Notes: generated from the sequence alone by a model not told the origin. Numbered from the stretch's first letter, positions 27,135 to 39,529 are shown. The stretch: DNA of 64,000 bases from Cherax quadricarinatus (GCF_038502225.1 NC_091341.1:5652525-5716524), one strand, 5' to 3'. Made by a program: numbers and translations.

Positions 27135-28085
27135 TGTCACGTGTGAAACACTATACAGAGAAACAATGTCACATGTGAAGCACTATACAGAGAAACAATG
27201 TACATGTAAGACTATACAGAGAAACAATGTCACATGTGAAGCATATACAGAAACAATGACACATGTGAAGCACTATACAGAGAAACAATGACACAGGGAA
27301 GCACTATACAGAAACTGTCATTGTGAAGCACTATATAGAAAACAATGACACATGTAAGCACTGTACAGAGAAACAATGACAAGTGAAGCACTTATAAGAG
27401 AAACAATGTAAATGTGAAGCACTGTACAGAGAAACAATGTCACATGTGAAGCAATATATAGAGAAACAATGTCACTGTGAAGCACTAATAGAGAAACAAT
27501 GTCACATGTGAAGCACTGTACAGAGAAACAATGCCCATGTAAGCACTATATAGAGAAACAATGTAAAATTTGAAGCACTGTACAGAAACAATGTCACATG
27601 TGAAGCACTATACAGAGAAACAATGACATGTGAAGCACTATACAGAGAAACAATGTCACTTTGAAGCACTATACAGAGAAACAATGTCACAGGGACCCTA
27701 TATAGAAAAAAACAATGTCACATCTGAAGAAATATACAGAGAAACAATGACACATGTGAAGCACTGTACAGAGAAACAATGTCACATGAAGACTATACAG
27801 AGAAACAATGTCACATGAAGCACTATATAGAGAAACAATGACACATGTGAAGAATTATACAGAGAAACAATGACACATGTGAAGCACTATACAGAAAAAA
27901 CAATGTCACATGTGAAGCACTATACAGAGAAACAATGTCACATGTGAAGCACTATATAGAAAAATGTACATTGAAGACTATACAGAGAAACAATGCACAT
28001 GTGAGCACTATACAGAAACAATATCACATGAAGCACTATGCAGAGAAACAATGTCACATGAAGCACTATATAGAGAAACAATGTC
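27135..28085. repeat. 32-bp minisatellite, left part
   Basis: About 30 units of tatacagagaaacaatgtca plus catgtgaagcac. Single-base indels occur in many units, so no frame stays open. The indel frequency is unusual for a tandem array and could be mutation or uncorrected sequencing error. Confidence 0.92.
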
Positions 28086-28528
28086 GTTGAATTAGACACA
28101 TGTCAACTCTTGGGTATCTTTATTTAGGAAACGTTTCGCCACAGTATTTCATCAGTCCATACAAAGGAGAAACTTGAAGAACAGGAGGAGAATGGGTAAT
28201 CAGTCCCTCAGCCTTGAGTCGATATGTTCAGTCCATCAATCTTGAATAGAATACGGCATAGAGCGGAGAAGCGCTTATAAGCCGTAGACAGTGAGTGCAG
28301 CAGTCGTAGGTGGTGTCACATTTGTCCAATGGGGAAGTAGGTCTGCCCAAAGGTTAGAAAGTGAAGAATTCCCAAGTATTGATCCCAAGAATTGCAGTGT
28401 CTGACAGGATTGTAGATGAATGGTTCAGAGAACCGACATGTTGTGTGGAAACTTTTCCTCAATGAAGATCCCCAGAGTTGCATATGTGTCTAATTCAACA
28501 AATGTCGATCTCTGAACCATTCATCTAC
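28086..28528. mobile_element. Foldback/MITE inserted in the 32-bp array
   Basis: The left end gttgaattagacacatgtca is matched in inverse by tatgtgtctaattcaac ending at 28499. Imperfect complementarity continues inward for about 60 bases to the GAAACGTTTCGCCAC core. The direct repeat aatgtc flanks the inverted repeats (28080-28085 and 28501-28506). The array resumes only after 28528, because 28510-28528 is the inverse of the internal segment 28411-28429. The right boundary is therefore uncertain. No coding capacity. Confidence 0.75.
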
Positions 28529-28650
28529 AGAAACAATGCTCATTGAAACATTATACAGAAAAAACAATGTCCATGTGAAGCACTATACAGAGAACGATGT
28601 CAGCAGTGAAGCACCTACGGAAACAATGACAGTGAAGCACCATCAGAGAA
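28529..28650. repeat. 32-bp minisatellite, right part
   Basis: Three or four degraded units (agaaacaatg, gaagcactatacag) continue the array interrupted by the foldback element. Confidence 0.8.
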
Positions 28651-31600
28651 ACTTGACTCATGCATTTCCCAGCTCAGTTATCCAGGCAATTGAGGACCAC
28701 CCGTCTCACACCGTTTTGTAAATTCATGAAATTTTTAAAACATAGCTGACCAGAGATATTTAGTGATGGTGTAAGGAAAATCAGGAGAAAGGTAAAGCCG
28801 TGCAGGTACTAAGGACACAGGGAACAATACTGGTCCCTCGAAATCTTGGGACCATATACAGGTCACATGTATGAAGAAATATAAGCTTCCTTAAAAGAAT
28901 TTATGTTTTGTTATAAGTGTCAACACAGATGTTTTAATTTTTTTGGTTAAATTTAATGATTTTAAAAGAATACTTTTGGTTATATGAAAATATGTAGTGA
29001 CAGGAAGATAAAATTAAATGCTGATACCCGGGTATAAATTAGTCTTTCCATCAATACTCTGCTTCTACAAAAAACGAAACTTCAGAAATTCGTGGTAATC
29101 AGTAGATAAATCACAAAAATTTTGGGATCGAACCCATGCCTGTGAGTCCTTAAACGCAGGGCAGGGTTAACCATAGGATACTTGCCAACAATTTTTTCAT
29201 ACTAGATATATTCTCATAACCATTGAAATGTTAGCGATTTGATTTAATTATGATATCTGGGGACTATGATATAATATCCACCCAAACTGACAGAGTGACA
29301 CTGAAGATAAACTGCTATCGAAGTAAAGACAACTATAAAATACCGTGCATACTTTTAAGTTTTAAATTGTTAAATGCCAGGTAGTTAAATTTTAATCGTT
29401 TAAACAAATATTAAAAAAATAAGTTTAAGAGTTTGGCCCCTTTTTAAAGTACTTTTAGTTCCAATGACATTTTATTACATATCTTTCTCTCTGTTTCAGT
29501 GACCCGTGCAAAGAGGAGCCACCCAGTTTTCAGTGGTTAGAAAGAGACAGACTTACTACCACTTGAGAAATATCAACAAGCTGTTTTATTTCAGATGACT
29601 CCCTTTTGGTCTTTAAGTATTCACTGTAAGCTTGCTGAACCACATTCTCTACCAGACACCTGTATGCACACCAAAAGCTGTGGGGTTAGAAAAATGACGG
29701 ACACTTCTGAGATGATCTTCATCAGCACCCATCATCCTCATGGAATCTGTTTCCAGCAAGGGGGTGACTACTGTGCCACGAAGACTAGGGAAATTTTCAC
29801 CTTCATACATGACGCCTTGCAGGATATTCAAGCGCATTCCAAGTTCTTGATCCCAGTCGTAGTTGGCAGAAAAAGGTTCTTCAAATCTGACCTTTTGACT
29901 ACACAACTAAAGAGTTTAGAAAGCTCCATACCCTATGCAGTCAATCGATGAATGGTTTATAAAGGAACTTGCTCTGTTAGCTTGAAGCAAAACACTAAAC
30001 TAGCCAGAAAACGGGGGTTAAGCTTTTCTGCAGAGGAAGTTCAGATGACTTCAGTCATGACGACTCATGTACCAGGAGTTTCAGCTTTTCTGCACATGAA
30101 GCAAAGTTTATAACTGAGGTAGATGATGAATGTCACTGAAGTGAATTCATCATTACTCCCCGAGTTATATGTCAATTCTCAATCTTCAATTGTCAATTTC
30201 TAACATCCTCAAAACCAGACAAATCAGCTATTTATGCTGGTAACTTCTTACAAGCATCCCGCCTAGTTCCATACCTCCAGCAGATAAGGAATTTCTGAAA
30301 AGAGAAAATTTGAATTCATTATTCTCTCCTAGAAGAACTGCTTAGAATTATGACGACAAAGGTGAAGGAAGGAACATCAAACTACTGTTCTGATAAAGTC
30401 GCTGACGGAAAGTGGAAGGACGGGAAACTAGTAACTATCCCATCCTGATTTTAAAAATCACCAAATCCATCCTGATGTTAACAAATCACCAAAGTAAAGG
30501 TATGATAGCACTACCAAAAACAAAGTGAAGGTCTCCTGCCTCAATGTCACATAACTGGATTGTCAAATATGAATATTCACTGATATCTATGAGGGGCTCT
30601 TGGCACTGCTTAACCTTGTTTTCTTCAGCCTTAGCCCCTATATAAAAAGGGGTAATAATTTCAACTGGAGCTAGTATCACTCAAAAGTTCAGCGTTGAGA
30701 TAACATCTTGATGATTACCAAAGTCAACCAGGTCATCTAGACTCTATCTACTGAGGCTGAGTCGGCATCTACACAAAAGCAAAAGGAGATGAGAAGCTGT
30801 GCATTACCCCAAAATTTCCCTGAGATACAACATGGCAGTGCGCCTTGTCCAGATGCCAAAAGGACAGGCAGATCTGTATCTTGTACTAAAATTGACGAAA
30901 TGTTATGGGCTAGATAGTTGTGTGGTAAAGCAGCTCACACTATCTCACAAGGTATCACTTCCATTCCTCACACTGCAGTGAAAAATATCAAATACCTATA
31001 TTTTGGTTGTTAATTATAGTTTTTAAATCTACGTATTAGATTTTTGCATTTTTCAAAAATTATCAAAACTTTTAGTTTCCAACCATTTGAATACATCCAT
31101 AATAAATGCTTTGGATACATAATACTGTTCTATGTTTCCCCTTGAAAAAAATTTTTCCTCACACTCAGTCTTGGAACGTTAAAAAGAGCACGCCAGAACT
31201 TTACACGTCCCCCGTCAGTCTTTCTGTCCGTTCGGACTTTCTAATTAATATCACCAAAAATACTAAGTATGTCGCTTCAGCCACATTTAAAATAGTCAAG
31301 AAAGGGCAAGAATCAGCATTGAAAAGGTTAATATTAAAATCAACCTTGGAATGTTGATGGTAACAGTGATATGTTGGTGGAGGCAGGCTTTGTTTGCCAG
31401 GAGAAATATTAAATTTCTCCTAGCGCGGGTGTTAGTCCATAATTACACTCTACCTGGAGCTTTCACTTATTTGACTGAGGCTTTCCACTCTTATTGATCC
31501 AAATCGACAAAATTTCTTCACTTCATTTAGAAACAAAACACTTTGTGCTCTCAATCTTAGCCTTCTCCAGACTCAATTCTCACAAAATTTTTATTCTCAC

Positions 31601-31960
31601 TTTCATCTCCACTGACTGTTTCTGTCGTGAGAAGACACTTCCCAGCTTAGGGTAGGTCCTGGACATCCCATAACGAAGACCAGAGAGACCCATAAATGCA
31701 TATTTGGCTGTATACAATGTATTTGGTCTCATCAGGGCCTACTGGTTTAGTGTTGGCCTATAATATAATTCTAGATCTATATATGTAAATGATGCTTTGA
31801 TAAATATTTGATATTTTGATATAATAGGGTTTGTCTATTATACTTTTTAATGCAACGAAGTGCAATGAATTGTCAGTGAGATGGGAAATCCCCCAAAGAG
31901 ACAAACGAGGAGGAATGGTAGTTTGTATATGCCTATCACCAGATGAAGGCCTCCACCAAA
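28651..31960. other. 3.3 kb with no recognisable gene
   Basis: AT-rich sequence. A short tRNA-like segment lies on the minus strand near 29124-29190 (B-box-like gggttcgatccc when read in reverse). Opposed ORFs at 29595-29951 (118 codons, plus) and 29649-29906 (85 codons, minus) cover the same less AT-rich patch. Neither shows a domain I recognise, although the minus reading (ANYDWDQELGMRLNILQGVM) looks more protein-like than average. I cannot support an exon call, and no splice-bounded neighbours are evident. Confidence 0.45.
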
Positions 31961-31964
31961 TACA

Positions 31965-32150
31965 AAGGAATGGGAGAGTGATCCAGATTTATAGTAGTAC
32001 AATATAAGCCTTTATTATCGACGTTTCGCCACAGTTCTATCATCGGCCACAAACAGACCTGTTTATGACTTGATAAAGTCCACTGTAGGCGAAATGGTGC
32101 CTTTAAGGATTGCATTACACTACATTTGTCTTTATCCATCGTAGTCGCAT
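31965..32150. repeat. Short foldback of the GGCGAAACGT family
   Basis: The sequence cgacgtttcgccacag on the left and gataaagtccactgtaggcg with gaaatggtgc on the right are inverted versions of the family core. They flank a short loop containing ccacaaacagacctgttta. Outer parts include a ctttattat block and its counterpart. The arrangement resembles 43988-44150. Confidence 0.55.
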
Positions 32151-32154
32151 TTCA

Positions 32155-32255
32155 TAACATCTCCCCCTTTATTATTATAATCAAATAAAGCCTAAACCGA
32201 CAAGGGTCATGCAGCACTGCGAGGCAGAAAGTGCCGAGCTAAAAACACCCTTTAG
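32155..32255. repeat. Interspersed 'AAGCGCTAAACC' repeat fragment
   Basis: The segment ttattattataatcaaataa followed by agcctaaaccgacaagggtc and a gcagcactg block resembles the head of the repeats at 42065-42240 and 54020-54185. Confidence 0.45.
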
Positions 32256-32689
32256 GTGGAGGGGATCAGAGGGGGAAGGGGGGAAAAGGGCGGGAAGAAG
32301 CTAGGGTTGTGCCAAGGTCGTACAGAAAGGGCGTTGCTGACAAAAGTAAAATTAATCTTAAGTCAAAGTCAGGACCATTTGCAAGAAGAAAAGATAGGTA
32401 AAACAGTAGGGCGGCAGGTCGTTGGGGTAAATCCGAAATAAGGACCCGACAAATTCAGGAAGGAATAGGGTGTCTTTCCCCGAGATGCCCAGGGTAAGGC
32501 GAATTTGGCCGATGTGGACACGGAGAGTGGTCCAGATATCGCAAGGGTGGTAAGAAAATGGCCTCCAAAAGTGGTTTAATAGACTGCAATTTGTTATGGT
32601 GCATGTTCGACTGCCTTTGTTGCCGATGGCCGCAAAGACAGGCAAGACAAAAGACATTCTACAAGACTGATGGCTGGAAAACATCGACT
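32256..32689. other. No gene recognised
   Basis: G- and A-rich on the plus strand, with no recognisable domain in the short ORFs. It could be the 3' UTR of the minus-strand RNase-H LINE that starts at 32860, but the repeat at 32690-32860 intervenes. Confidence 0.4.
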
Positions 32690-32859
32690 CCAGGTTAGGA
32701 CTGATTACCTCATTTCTCCCCTCTTACGCCTTCTCTTTGTATTGGACGATGAAGCCCTGTGTGGCGAAACGTTTCCTGAATAAAGATTCCTATGCTGCAT
32801 AGTGTCTCAATCTTCAACTTGTCGGTTTTCAAACATTCATCACACAGGCAGAGATGATC
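32690..32859 (+). repeat. Dispersed GGCGAAACGT repeat
   Basis: The order ggttaggactgattacctca, gatgaagccctgtgtggcga, aacgtttcctgaataaagat, cttcaacttgtcggttttca is collinear with 33-215. It is inserted at, or marks, the 3' side of the RNase-H LINE. Confidence 0.7.
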
Positions 32860-33590
32860 AGATGATCCGTACCACTGACCGCACAGCAGCATCTGCCTCT
32901 TCATTGCCCTGCCCAAGGACCCAACAGAAAACGACATCTGTTTTTGCTAGCCCCCAGCGCAACCATGCTGAATACGAAGGACCAATGGATGAGGGAATCA
33001 AATTGTTTAATGGCTTGTAAATCACTGAGGAACATGAAATGATCTGAACGCCGAAGGGACATGTAATACGGAGAAGCGCTATGAGGATGGCATACAACTC
33101 CCGGACAACATCGTCAGGGCCTCCGCAAAACCCAACACTGTCAGAAGATTTAGAACCATCTGTATAAACAGCGAGGGGATGAGCATGAAACCGAAAGTGA
33201 TAAAGAAAAGAGCGAGAAGCAGCCGTAGGAAGGAGGCTTTGGCACACGGTAGTAGGGGAGAAAAGACACGAAGTCGGATCCTCTCAGGAAAAGGGAAAAG
33301 GCAGACGATACGAAATACAGGGAGGTAACTGGAGAAAAGACCGGAGTGAAGACAAGAAAAATGGTCGGAGTAAGCAGGAGCAAAACAAGTAACGGGCTTC
33401 CAACATCTGGACCAACCTGACATAGAAGGAATACAAGGTCATGAGAGCGGACAAGTAACGAAGGCAATGAGAATCACGATGATCAGCTAAAGGAACATTG
33501 CCTCTGCGTAGAGGCTTTCAACAGGGGATGAACGAAAGGCACCGAGGCATAAACGTAGACCCTGATGATGGGATTATAAAACACTGGTTC
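32860..33590 (-). pseudogene. LINE with RNase H domain, 3' portion
   Basis: On the minus strand the frame 32858-33247 encodes a ribonuclease H domain: AVYTDGSKSSDSVGF contains the first catalytic Asp, RELYAILIALLRI the catalytic Glu, and GNEEADAAVR the last conserved Asp. The third acidic position (usually a DS motif) is lost in a frameshifted stretch around 33020. Upstream (33250-33590) the frame is broken, but pieces of the RT C-terminal domain remain (GxFRSSPVESLYAEA-type around 33490-33570). RNase H downstream of RT is characteristic of I-group and related LINEs. It is non-functional. Confidence 0.75.
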
Positions 33591-33721
33591 TTAAACAACG
33601 TCTCCACAGGTAGAGTGTATTTTTATTTCATTTGCCTGTTGCCATAGTAACTGGAGGGCGGATTAACAATACAATTTATAATCTTTACCATAAAAACACA
33701 TTTGTATAAAAACCATAAGGA

Positions 33722-35430
33722 GTCTTTATAAGAACACAAGAAAATGAAAAGAGGAACACTGCAACAGGCCACTGACCCATGCGAAGCAGGTCCATGCCCT
33801 CCCGGCCTAGAACAATGACCACCTAGTCAGTCACTTCCACTTAAGGAAGGAGCACAGCACCAACCTGTCAGGGTTAACTCCCCACCACCACACCCCACTT
33901 ATGTATTTATCTAACCTATTTTTAAAACTACACAACGTTTTAGCCTGAATAACTTGTACTCGGGGGTTTGTTCACTCATCTACAACTCTATTCCCAAAAC
34001 CAGTGCTCTCCTATATCCTTCCTGAATCTGAATTTTTCCAACTTGAAATCATTGCTGAGTCCTGTCTTGGCTGGATATTTTCAGACCTATTTTTAAACCT
34101 TTTTATTCATGTTTTCCATTTATACACTTCATCATATTCTCCCCCCTTCTACGCCTTTCGAGAGAGTGCAGATTCAGGGCCTCAGTCTATCCTCTTATGG
34201 AAGATTTCTGATACATGAATAACTTTGTCATCCTCCTCTATACGTTTTTCCAGTGCATTTATATCCATTCAGTAATACGGTGACGGGAACTGTGCAGCAT
34301 AACCCTAAATGAGGCCTAACCAAGGATTTTAGAGATGAAGAACAACCTGAGGATTTTATTATTTATACTTTTTGATATAAAGCCAAAATTTGTTATTTCA
34401 TTGCGAACACTAATGCACTTTGTCTTGGTTTAGATTACTGCAACCCAGAACTCCTAAATTCTTTTCGCAATCAGTAGTATTAAGATCTCACTATTCAGTT
34501 TATAAGGGATGGTTATGTCCTGCCCAACATCTACCACTTTTCATTTGTCTAATTTAAACTGCATCTGCCACTTCTCCGACCACGCATCAGTCTATTCAAA
34601 TCATCCTGGAGTGCACTAATGTCCTCAATAAAATGAACTGGACGGCCTATTTTCGTGTCATCAGCAAATTTGCTTATGTTCTATTCATTTAGTAAATTGT
34701 TGAACACAAGGGCTCAACACTGACCCCTGAGGAACAACGCGTTCGTCCCCAGTCTGATTTCTCCCCATTTATGCAAACTCTTTGCTGCCTGTCAACCACG
34801 CCTCTACCAGGAAAAAATTTCTCCATTCCGTTGCCTTTAAATTTCTCTAAAGTCTCTGATGTGGAACTCTATCGAAGGCCAACTTAAGTCCATATACACA
34901 ATATCATATTCATTGCCATGATCTACCTCCTCAAACACCTTAGCAAAAAAGTTAGTAAATTCGTAAGACAGGAACGCCCCTTAGTAAAGCCGTGTTGAGA
35001 TTCATTTATCAATTTATGCCTATCAAGATGGTTACGAATTGCCTCGGCAATTATTGATTCCATAAATTTTCCCACTGTGGAGGTAAGGCTTATTGGTCTA
35101 TAGTTCGAAGCTAAGGACCTGTCACCTACCTTGTAAATGGTATTACATTTGCCATTTTCCACTTAACAGACACTATGCCAGTTTGTAGTGATATGTTGAA
35201 AAGATTAGCAAAGGTTTGTAAGTTTCTCTTTACATTCCTTTAAAACCCTGAAACAATTCATCAGGACTGGGATTTGTTAGGTTTTAATTTCTGTTTGTCT
35301 GAGGATCATGTCACCTAGTTATTGCAATCGTGCATAGTTTATTATCGTCCTGTTCTAAGTAACTATTTTTCTGAATTTCCTAGTATCTTCCTGAGTAAAG
35401 ACTGAGAGGAAGCAAGAATTGAAAATTTCA
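33722..35430 (-). pseudogene. Decayed CR1-like LINE, 3' two-thirds
   Basis: The 3' end (ataagaacacaagaaaatga in plus orientation, then ggaacactgcaacaggccac) corresponds to the 3' tail at 48531-48600 of the intact CR1 element. The minus-strand frame 34923-35162 encodes GDRSLASNYRPISLTSTVGK, FMESIIAEAIRNHLDRHK and SQHGFTKGRSCLTNLLTF, closely matching residues 545-605 of the intact ORF2. The rest is frameshifted. The 5' part (endonuclease, ORF1) is absent. Confidence 0.8.
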
Positions 35431-35549
35431 TTATATCCCTAACACTGTCAGTGATCTGCATAGATATATCACATACACAATAACAAATAACATTTAAAAG
35501 TAGATTTATATCTTTGGTATATATATATCACATGTTACAATAACAAGTA

Positions 35550-35815
35550 TTGTCACAGACACTACCTTTCTTTGTGTCATGGACATCCTACCTCCGTGTC
35601 ATAAGACACCTTGTCTGTGTTACGACACCTTCTCTCTGTGTCACACGCCACTTTCTCTGTCATGATACTATTTCTCTGTGTCATATTACCTTTCGACAGG
35701 GTTACGACACTTGCTAATGTTACATGATTCTACATCCTTCACCTGTGTTATGCCGACGACACCGTTAACACAACCTCTGTTTCACACAATGACACTACCT
35801 TCTCGTGTCACACAA
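35550..35815. repeat. Degenerate ~22-bp tandem repeat
   Basis: Irregular copies of tgtgtcataagacaccttgt and similar (tctctgtgtcacacgccact, ttctctgtgtcatattacct) occur about twelve times with variable length. Confidence 0.6.
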
Positions 35816-36065
35816 CGTTGTGGGATAGCCAGCAGGAAACTAAGTCCAGCCGGTGTAGCCAGCAGGAAACAAAGTCCAGCTGGTATCAGGTGAACTGAGT
35901 GAGGCCATCAGGCAACTTTGAGGCTGTCAGACTCAATGAGCGGCGGTGAACACACTCAAAGGCCAAGTCACCAGCAGGTGAGAGTCTGGTGAATACTGTC
36001 ATCATACTGGCTCAGCAGTCCCCACATTGGGTTTGATGATGTACCCAGTGGTACTGCCGGCCAGC

Positions 36066-38350
36066 AGGTTAACTACTTAACCACCAGTTCGATAGGAGGC
36101 CGCAACAGAAAGAATTGTAGGAGAAGCTGCTGAATAGACTTGCCATAATCCAGCTTGGACAAGACTAGGGTGGAATGCAAACGGAGGTGTCTGTCGATCT
36201 GCTCCCCATGAACGATGCACAAGAATTTTAGGAGTGCAGCCGACCATGGCAGGTCATCCTTCAAAGAGGAAACGTGAGGTTTCCAGTCAACAGGCGATCG
36301 AACAGAAGACCAAGACCGTATCACATTCTGGAATACGTGAGCCGTGTAAATACAATGAAATATCTGGGACAAGAGGACGTCTAGTGAAGGTAATGAAATG
36401 GGTTTCGCACTAGAAAATTTAAACCATGAAGTGGCTTAATGGGAAACACGGTCAAACGCATCCTGAAAGAGGGCCACTACCAGGCGACGGTCAGCGCCTG
36501 CGTAATCTATAGGAAGTCATGAACAAAAGGACGACCAAATATGCGAGGGAAAAAATGGAAGGTAGGTCATTTATAGCTAAAAAGAAAAAGGGTAGTACTA
36601 AGGGTAAACATGACACGATATCATAATGACACGATTGCAAAAAACCATACGGGGGGATAATATCGTCTCAAACTTCAGACCGTGGTTGACCATGGCCAGT
36701 AGTCAATAAGATTCATCCAACTAGGTATATTTCTACACCATAGGATGAATCTTTTGTGGTAACTGGCCCAGTTAGCACTCTGAGTTTGAACTTATGGTTC
36801 TATCCCGCCCTGAGAAAGCAGGCGCTAATTCGGACGCAAAAAAGACTTTCAGATAAAAAAGCAGCAAAGAAGGCCTAAGGAATGGGCCTGGGCTAAAATG
36901 TTTACCTCGAAGTGGTGTCATATGCCTTCCGAGATCAAAAAAGACTGATAGGATGGAGTGTTTATTAGCAAGGCATTTTGCAGATTCGTATTTAAGTGGG
37001 GCAAAGGGTCCAAAGTAGAGCAGCCCTGTAAAAGCCATACTGGAGAGGAGAAAGATTACTGTGAGTCTCTAAATACCACATCGGATATCTATTCACCAAT
37101 CGTTCCATCACCTTGCAGACTACACTGGTGAGAGCAATGGGACGATAGTGAGGTATCAAACCTGAGGTGCCTGGTTTGCGAAATGGTAGTACAATGGCAG
37201 ATTTCCATTGTTGAGAAAACCCAGCGTCCAAACAAGATTGAAAAGATGCAAAAGACAAGGGCTGTATAATGCAGATGTTGTAGCACATGGATATGAATAT
37301 CATCAGGCCCAGCTGCCGATAACCAGCAAGCGGAAATCGTGGACTCTAGCTCTAAGAGAGTAAACGATACATTATACAGTTTCATCCCATTGAAGAGAAA
37401 TCAAGGGCGATTGCTCCATGGCAGACTCAGAAGCGAGAAACAGTGACAGAGGTGAAGCCTGGATGACACGTACAAGATAGTTCCGATTTCCATGGCAACT
37501 TCAAGAGCTGGGTCCGAGCGTACTTGGCACACAACTTCCATACTTCTTCCAAACTGCATACGTAGGGAAAGTCGTGGTAACAGTAGAAATGTACTTGGTA
37601 ACAAGTGCGTTTAACATCTGTCCTCGCCCACTTAAAATCAAAGACAATCTGCTGTCCGATTATATCGATAACTGCCCTACAGAGCACATTTCAAACGCAC
37701 TTTCAGGCACAGAAAACTGGAGCACCAGCTCATCAACAGAGGACGAAGAAAGGTCCCCACCAAATCCGGTAAGATGAGAGTATGTCTCAATTCGCTCGTC
37801 CAAATGATGCAGGGGGCTACGAGGCGGTCGGGAATACACAGTAGAAGTAAGAATAATAGGAAAGTGATCACTGTCGTGCAAATCCAGGAGAACAGATCGA
37901 ACATAATCAAGGGCAATTGATGAAAGATCGATGGAAGTGAGAGACTGAGTCGAGAGTCAAAATAGGTGGAGCACCCGTATTTAAAACATGAAGAGGATGA
38001 GAAGGAAAGATTTCCCCAACGATCCCCACGGGGCCCGGAGACCCTCTCAAAGACAATGATGAGGTTAAAATCAGAGAAGAGATAAAGAAACAACCCCCGA
38101 ATACAGATGCATGGGAAGGAGAGAAAGGGGAAAAATAAATACAGTTGAAATAACGCAACTGAAACAAAAAACCGTTGAAATGGATCAATGCACACAATGT
38201 GCATCCATTAAAAGCACAGGAAAGGATCAGAAGAATGCCAGGATACCCCATAACGAGAGGATAATGAACGAATTTACCCTTTTGAAACCCCGAATATGGG
38301 GAAAAATAGAGCAACACCGGGAGCTCCCCCCGATTACCAGGCCAAATATT
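36066..38350 (-). pseudogene. RNase-H LINE: RT and endonuclease portion
   Basis: Minus-strand fragments in order from the 5' side: endonuclease piece HDSDHFPIIL (37840-37881), RT entry HYRPIALTSVVCKVMERLVN (about 37085-37165) followed by YLETHSNLSPLQYGF (about 37040-37080), motif A remnant LANKHSILSVFFDLG (about 36930-36975), and RT thumb LRLHSTLVLSKLDYG (about 36140-36190). Each lies in a different frame, so the gene is dead. Together with the RNase H at 32860-33250 it defines one element of roughly 5-6 kb before its interruption. A SINE remnant lies in its RT region at 36600-36790. Confidence 0.75.
36600..36790. repeat. SINE remnant inside the RNase-H LINE
   Basis: The segment atgacacgattgcaaaaaac and tccaactaggtatatttcta, plus caccataggatgaatctt, match blocks of the tRNA-derived SINE at 60790-61281. 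The tRNA-like head is mostly missing here and the copy is rearranged. Confidence 0.6.
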
Positions 38351-39110
38351 CCGTTTTTAAGTCATTATTCACAAAGAGGGGTACGAAAACTGAGAAGCGA
38401 TTAAAACCAGGAGTAGGGGGAAGTAAATTGTGGAGGCAACAAAAGCAAGAAGGAGGAATAAAATGTTAAAAAGGAAAAAAGATTGGGGGGGTTGTGAAAA
38501 AAAGAGGAGGGAGGCGCACTGGTGTCCATCGATTTTGCCAGCAACATAGTCTGAGAAATAAAGGTTTTTCGAAGACAAGGAAAATGCAGATACTAGACTT
38601 GAGACGGGGGAGGTGGAAAAATAGGACAAACATGGAGGGAACCAAAGAGGTAGAGGGTGGGGAAACCGGGAAAATGTCCCTTGGGAAGAAGAGTCCTGGG
38701 AACAGGAGGAAGGAGGCAAGGACGGGGGAAGAAGTCCAGGGTGGCACAGGAAAAGGGGGACCACACGGGGGGGTGAACCTCCACCTTCTTTTGATTAAAA
38801 GGGGGATGAGAACAGGCACTGGGGCCCGGGAGAATGTTGGGGAATTTTTTCCCGGAGGAAAGAAGAGTTTTCCTTTGGAGGAGGTTCAATTTGCAGGTGA
38901 TGGTGCAAAGAAGGCGCAGGGTGCGGGGTCGCAGACTGAGAAACTAACGGGCGAGATGAAGAAGTAAAAGTAGAGGGGGGGACCAAGACTGGCATGGAGG
39001 GCTGGTAGGTGGGGGGGGGGGGCCCGCAAGGTTGGAGGCAGGGGGAAAGGGGAAGGGGTTTCGGGAACAAGACTCCATGATGGTGGACGTCTTTATTATT
39101 TTAAAAAAAA
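38351..39110. other. Purine-rich region, possibly LINE ORF1
   Basis: This lies upstream of the RNase-H LINE's endonuclease on the minus strand, where ORF1 would be expected. The minus-strand frames (38369-39070) encode Pro/Ser/Phe-rich peptides with no recognisable gag or zinc-knuckle motif. Long G-runs and frame breaks suggest low sequence quality. No call can be made. Confidence 0.3.
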
Positions 39111-39529
39111 AATGAAAAAAAGAAAAAAGGACAGCTTGGGATTACTAAAAGGGATGGAAGGGGCCGGTTCCTCCCTTCATCTAAGAGGACCCCGAAACCG
39201 CCCGCGGGAGAAAAGCGGGGAAATGGCCCCACCCCTTTTCACCAGTAAACCAACGCTTTGGAATAACCTATCCATGAGCCTCCCCGGGGCAAAAAAGGGG
39301 AGGGAAAGAACAAAGCCCAACAATGGGAAGAGGTTGGGGAGGTCTGGCTTGCTCGACCTCTCCAAAATTTCTCCCAAAATTTGTAAGTTATACCAGAAAT
39401 TTAAAAAAGATCCTGGGGTTCACCAAAAAAAGCAAAAAAAAGTGATATAAGGAAAGGTAGATTATAGAGGAAAAGTGAGATATTATAAGACAGAGGCCTT
39501 TTTGCCTTTAAAACCAGAATGGCAGTCTG
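39111..39529. other. No gene recognised
   Basis: A 112-codon plus-strand ORF (39112-39450) is Lys-, Arg- and Gly-rich and has no domain I can name. It begins in an A-run and looks like composition-driven noise. Confidence 0.4.

Larger units (their letters stand above)
33591..36065. other. Insertion splitting the RNase-H LINE
   Basis: RT C-terminal sequence of the RNase-H LINE stops near 33590 and resumes near 36070, with only about 20 codons missing between. The 2.5 kb in between is therefore foreign. It contains a CR1-like fragment (33722-35430) and a degenerate tandem repeat (35550-35815). Exact ends and a target duplication were not found. Confidence 0.6.

Noticed and set aside
27135..28085. 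CRISPR-like regular array
   Set aside because: The 32-bp units are contiguous tandem repeats with no unique spacers, in a eukaryotic repeat-rich context.
38494..38967. 157-codon Gly/Lys/Arg-rich ORF as a host gene
   Set aside because: The sequence is purine-rich, probably low-quality, and lies antisense to the presumed ORF1 region of a LINE. No motif supports it.
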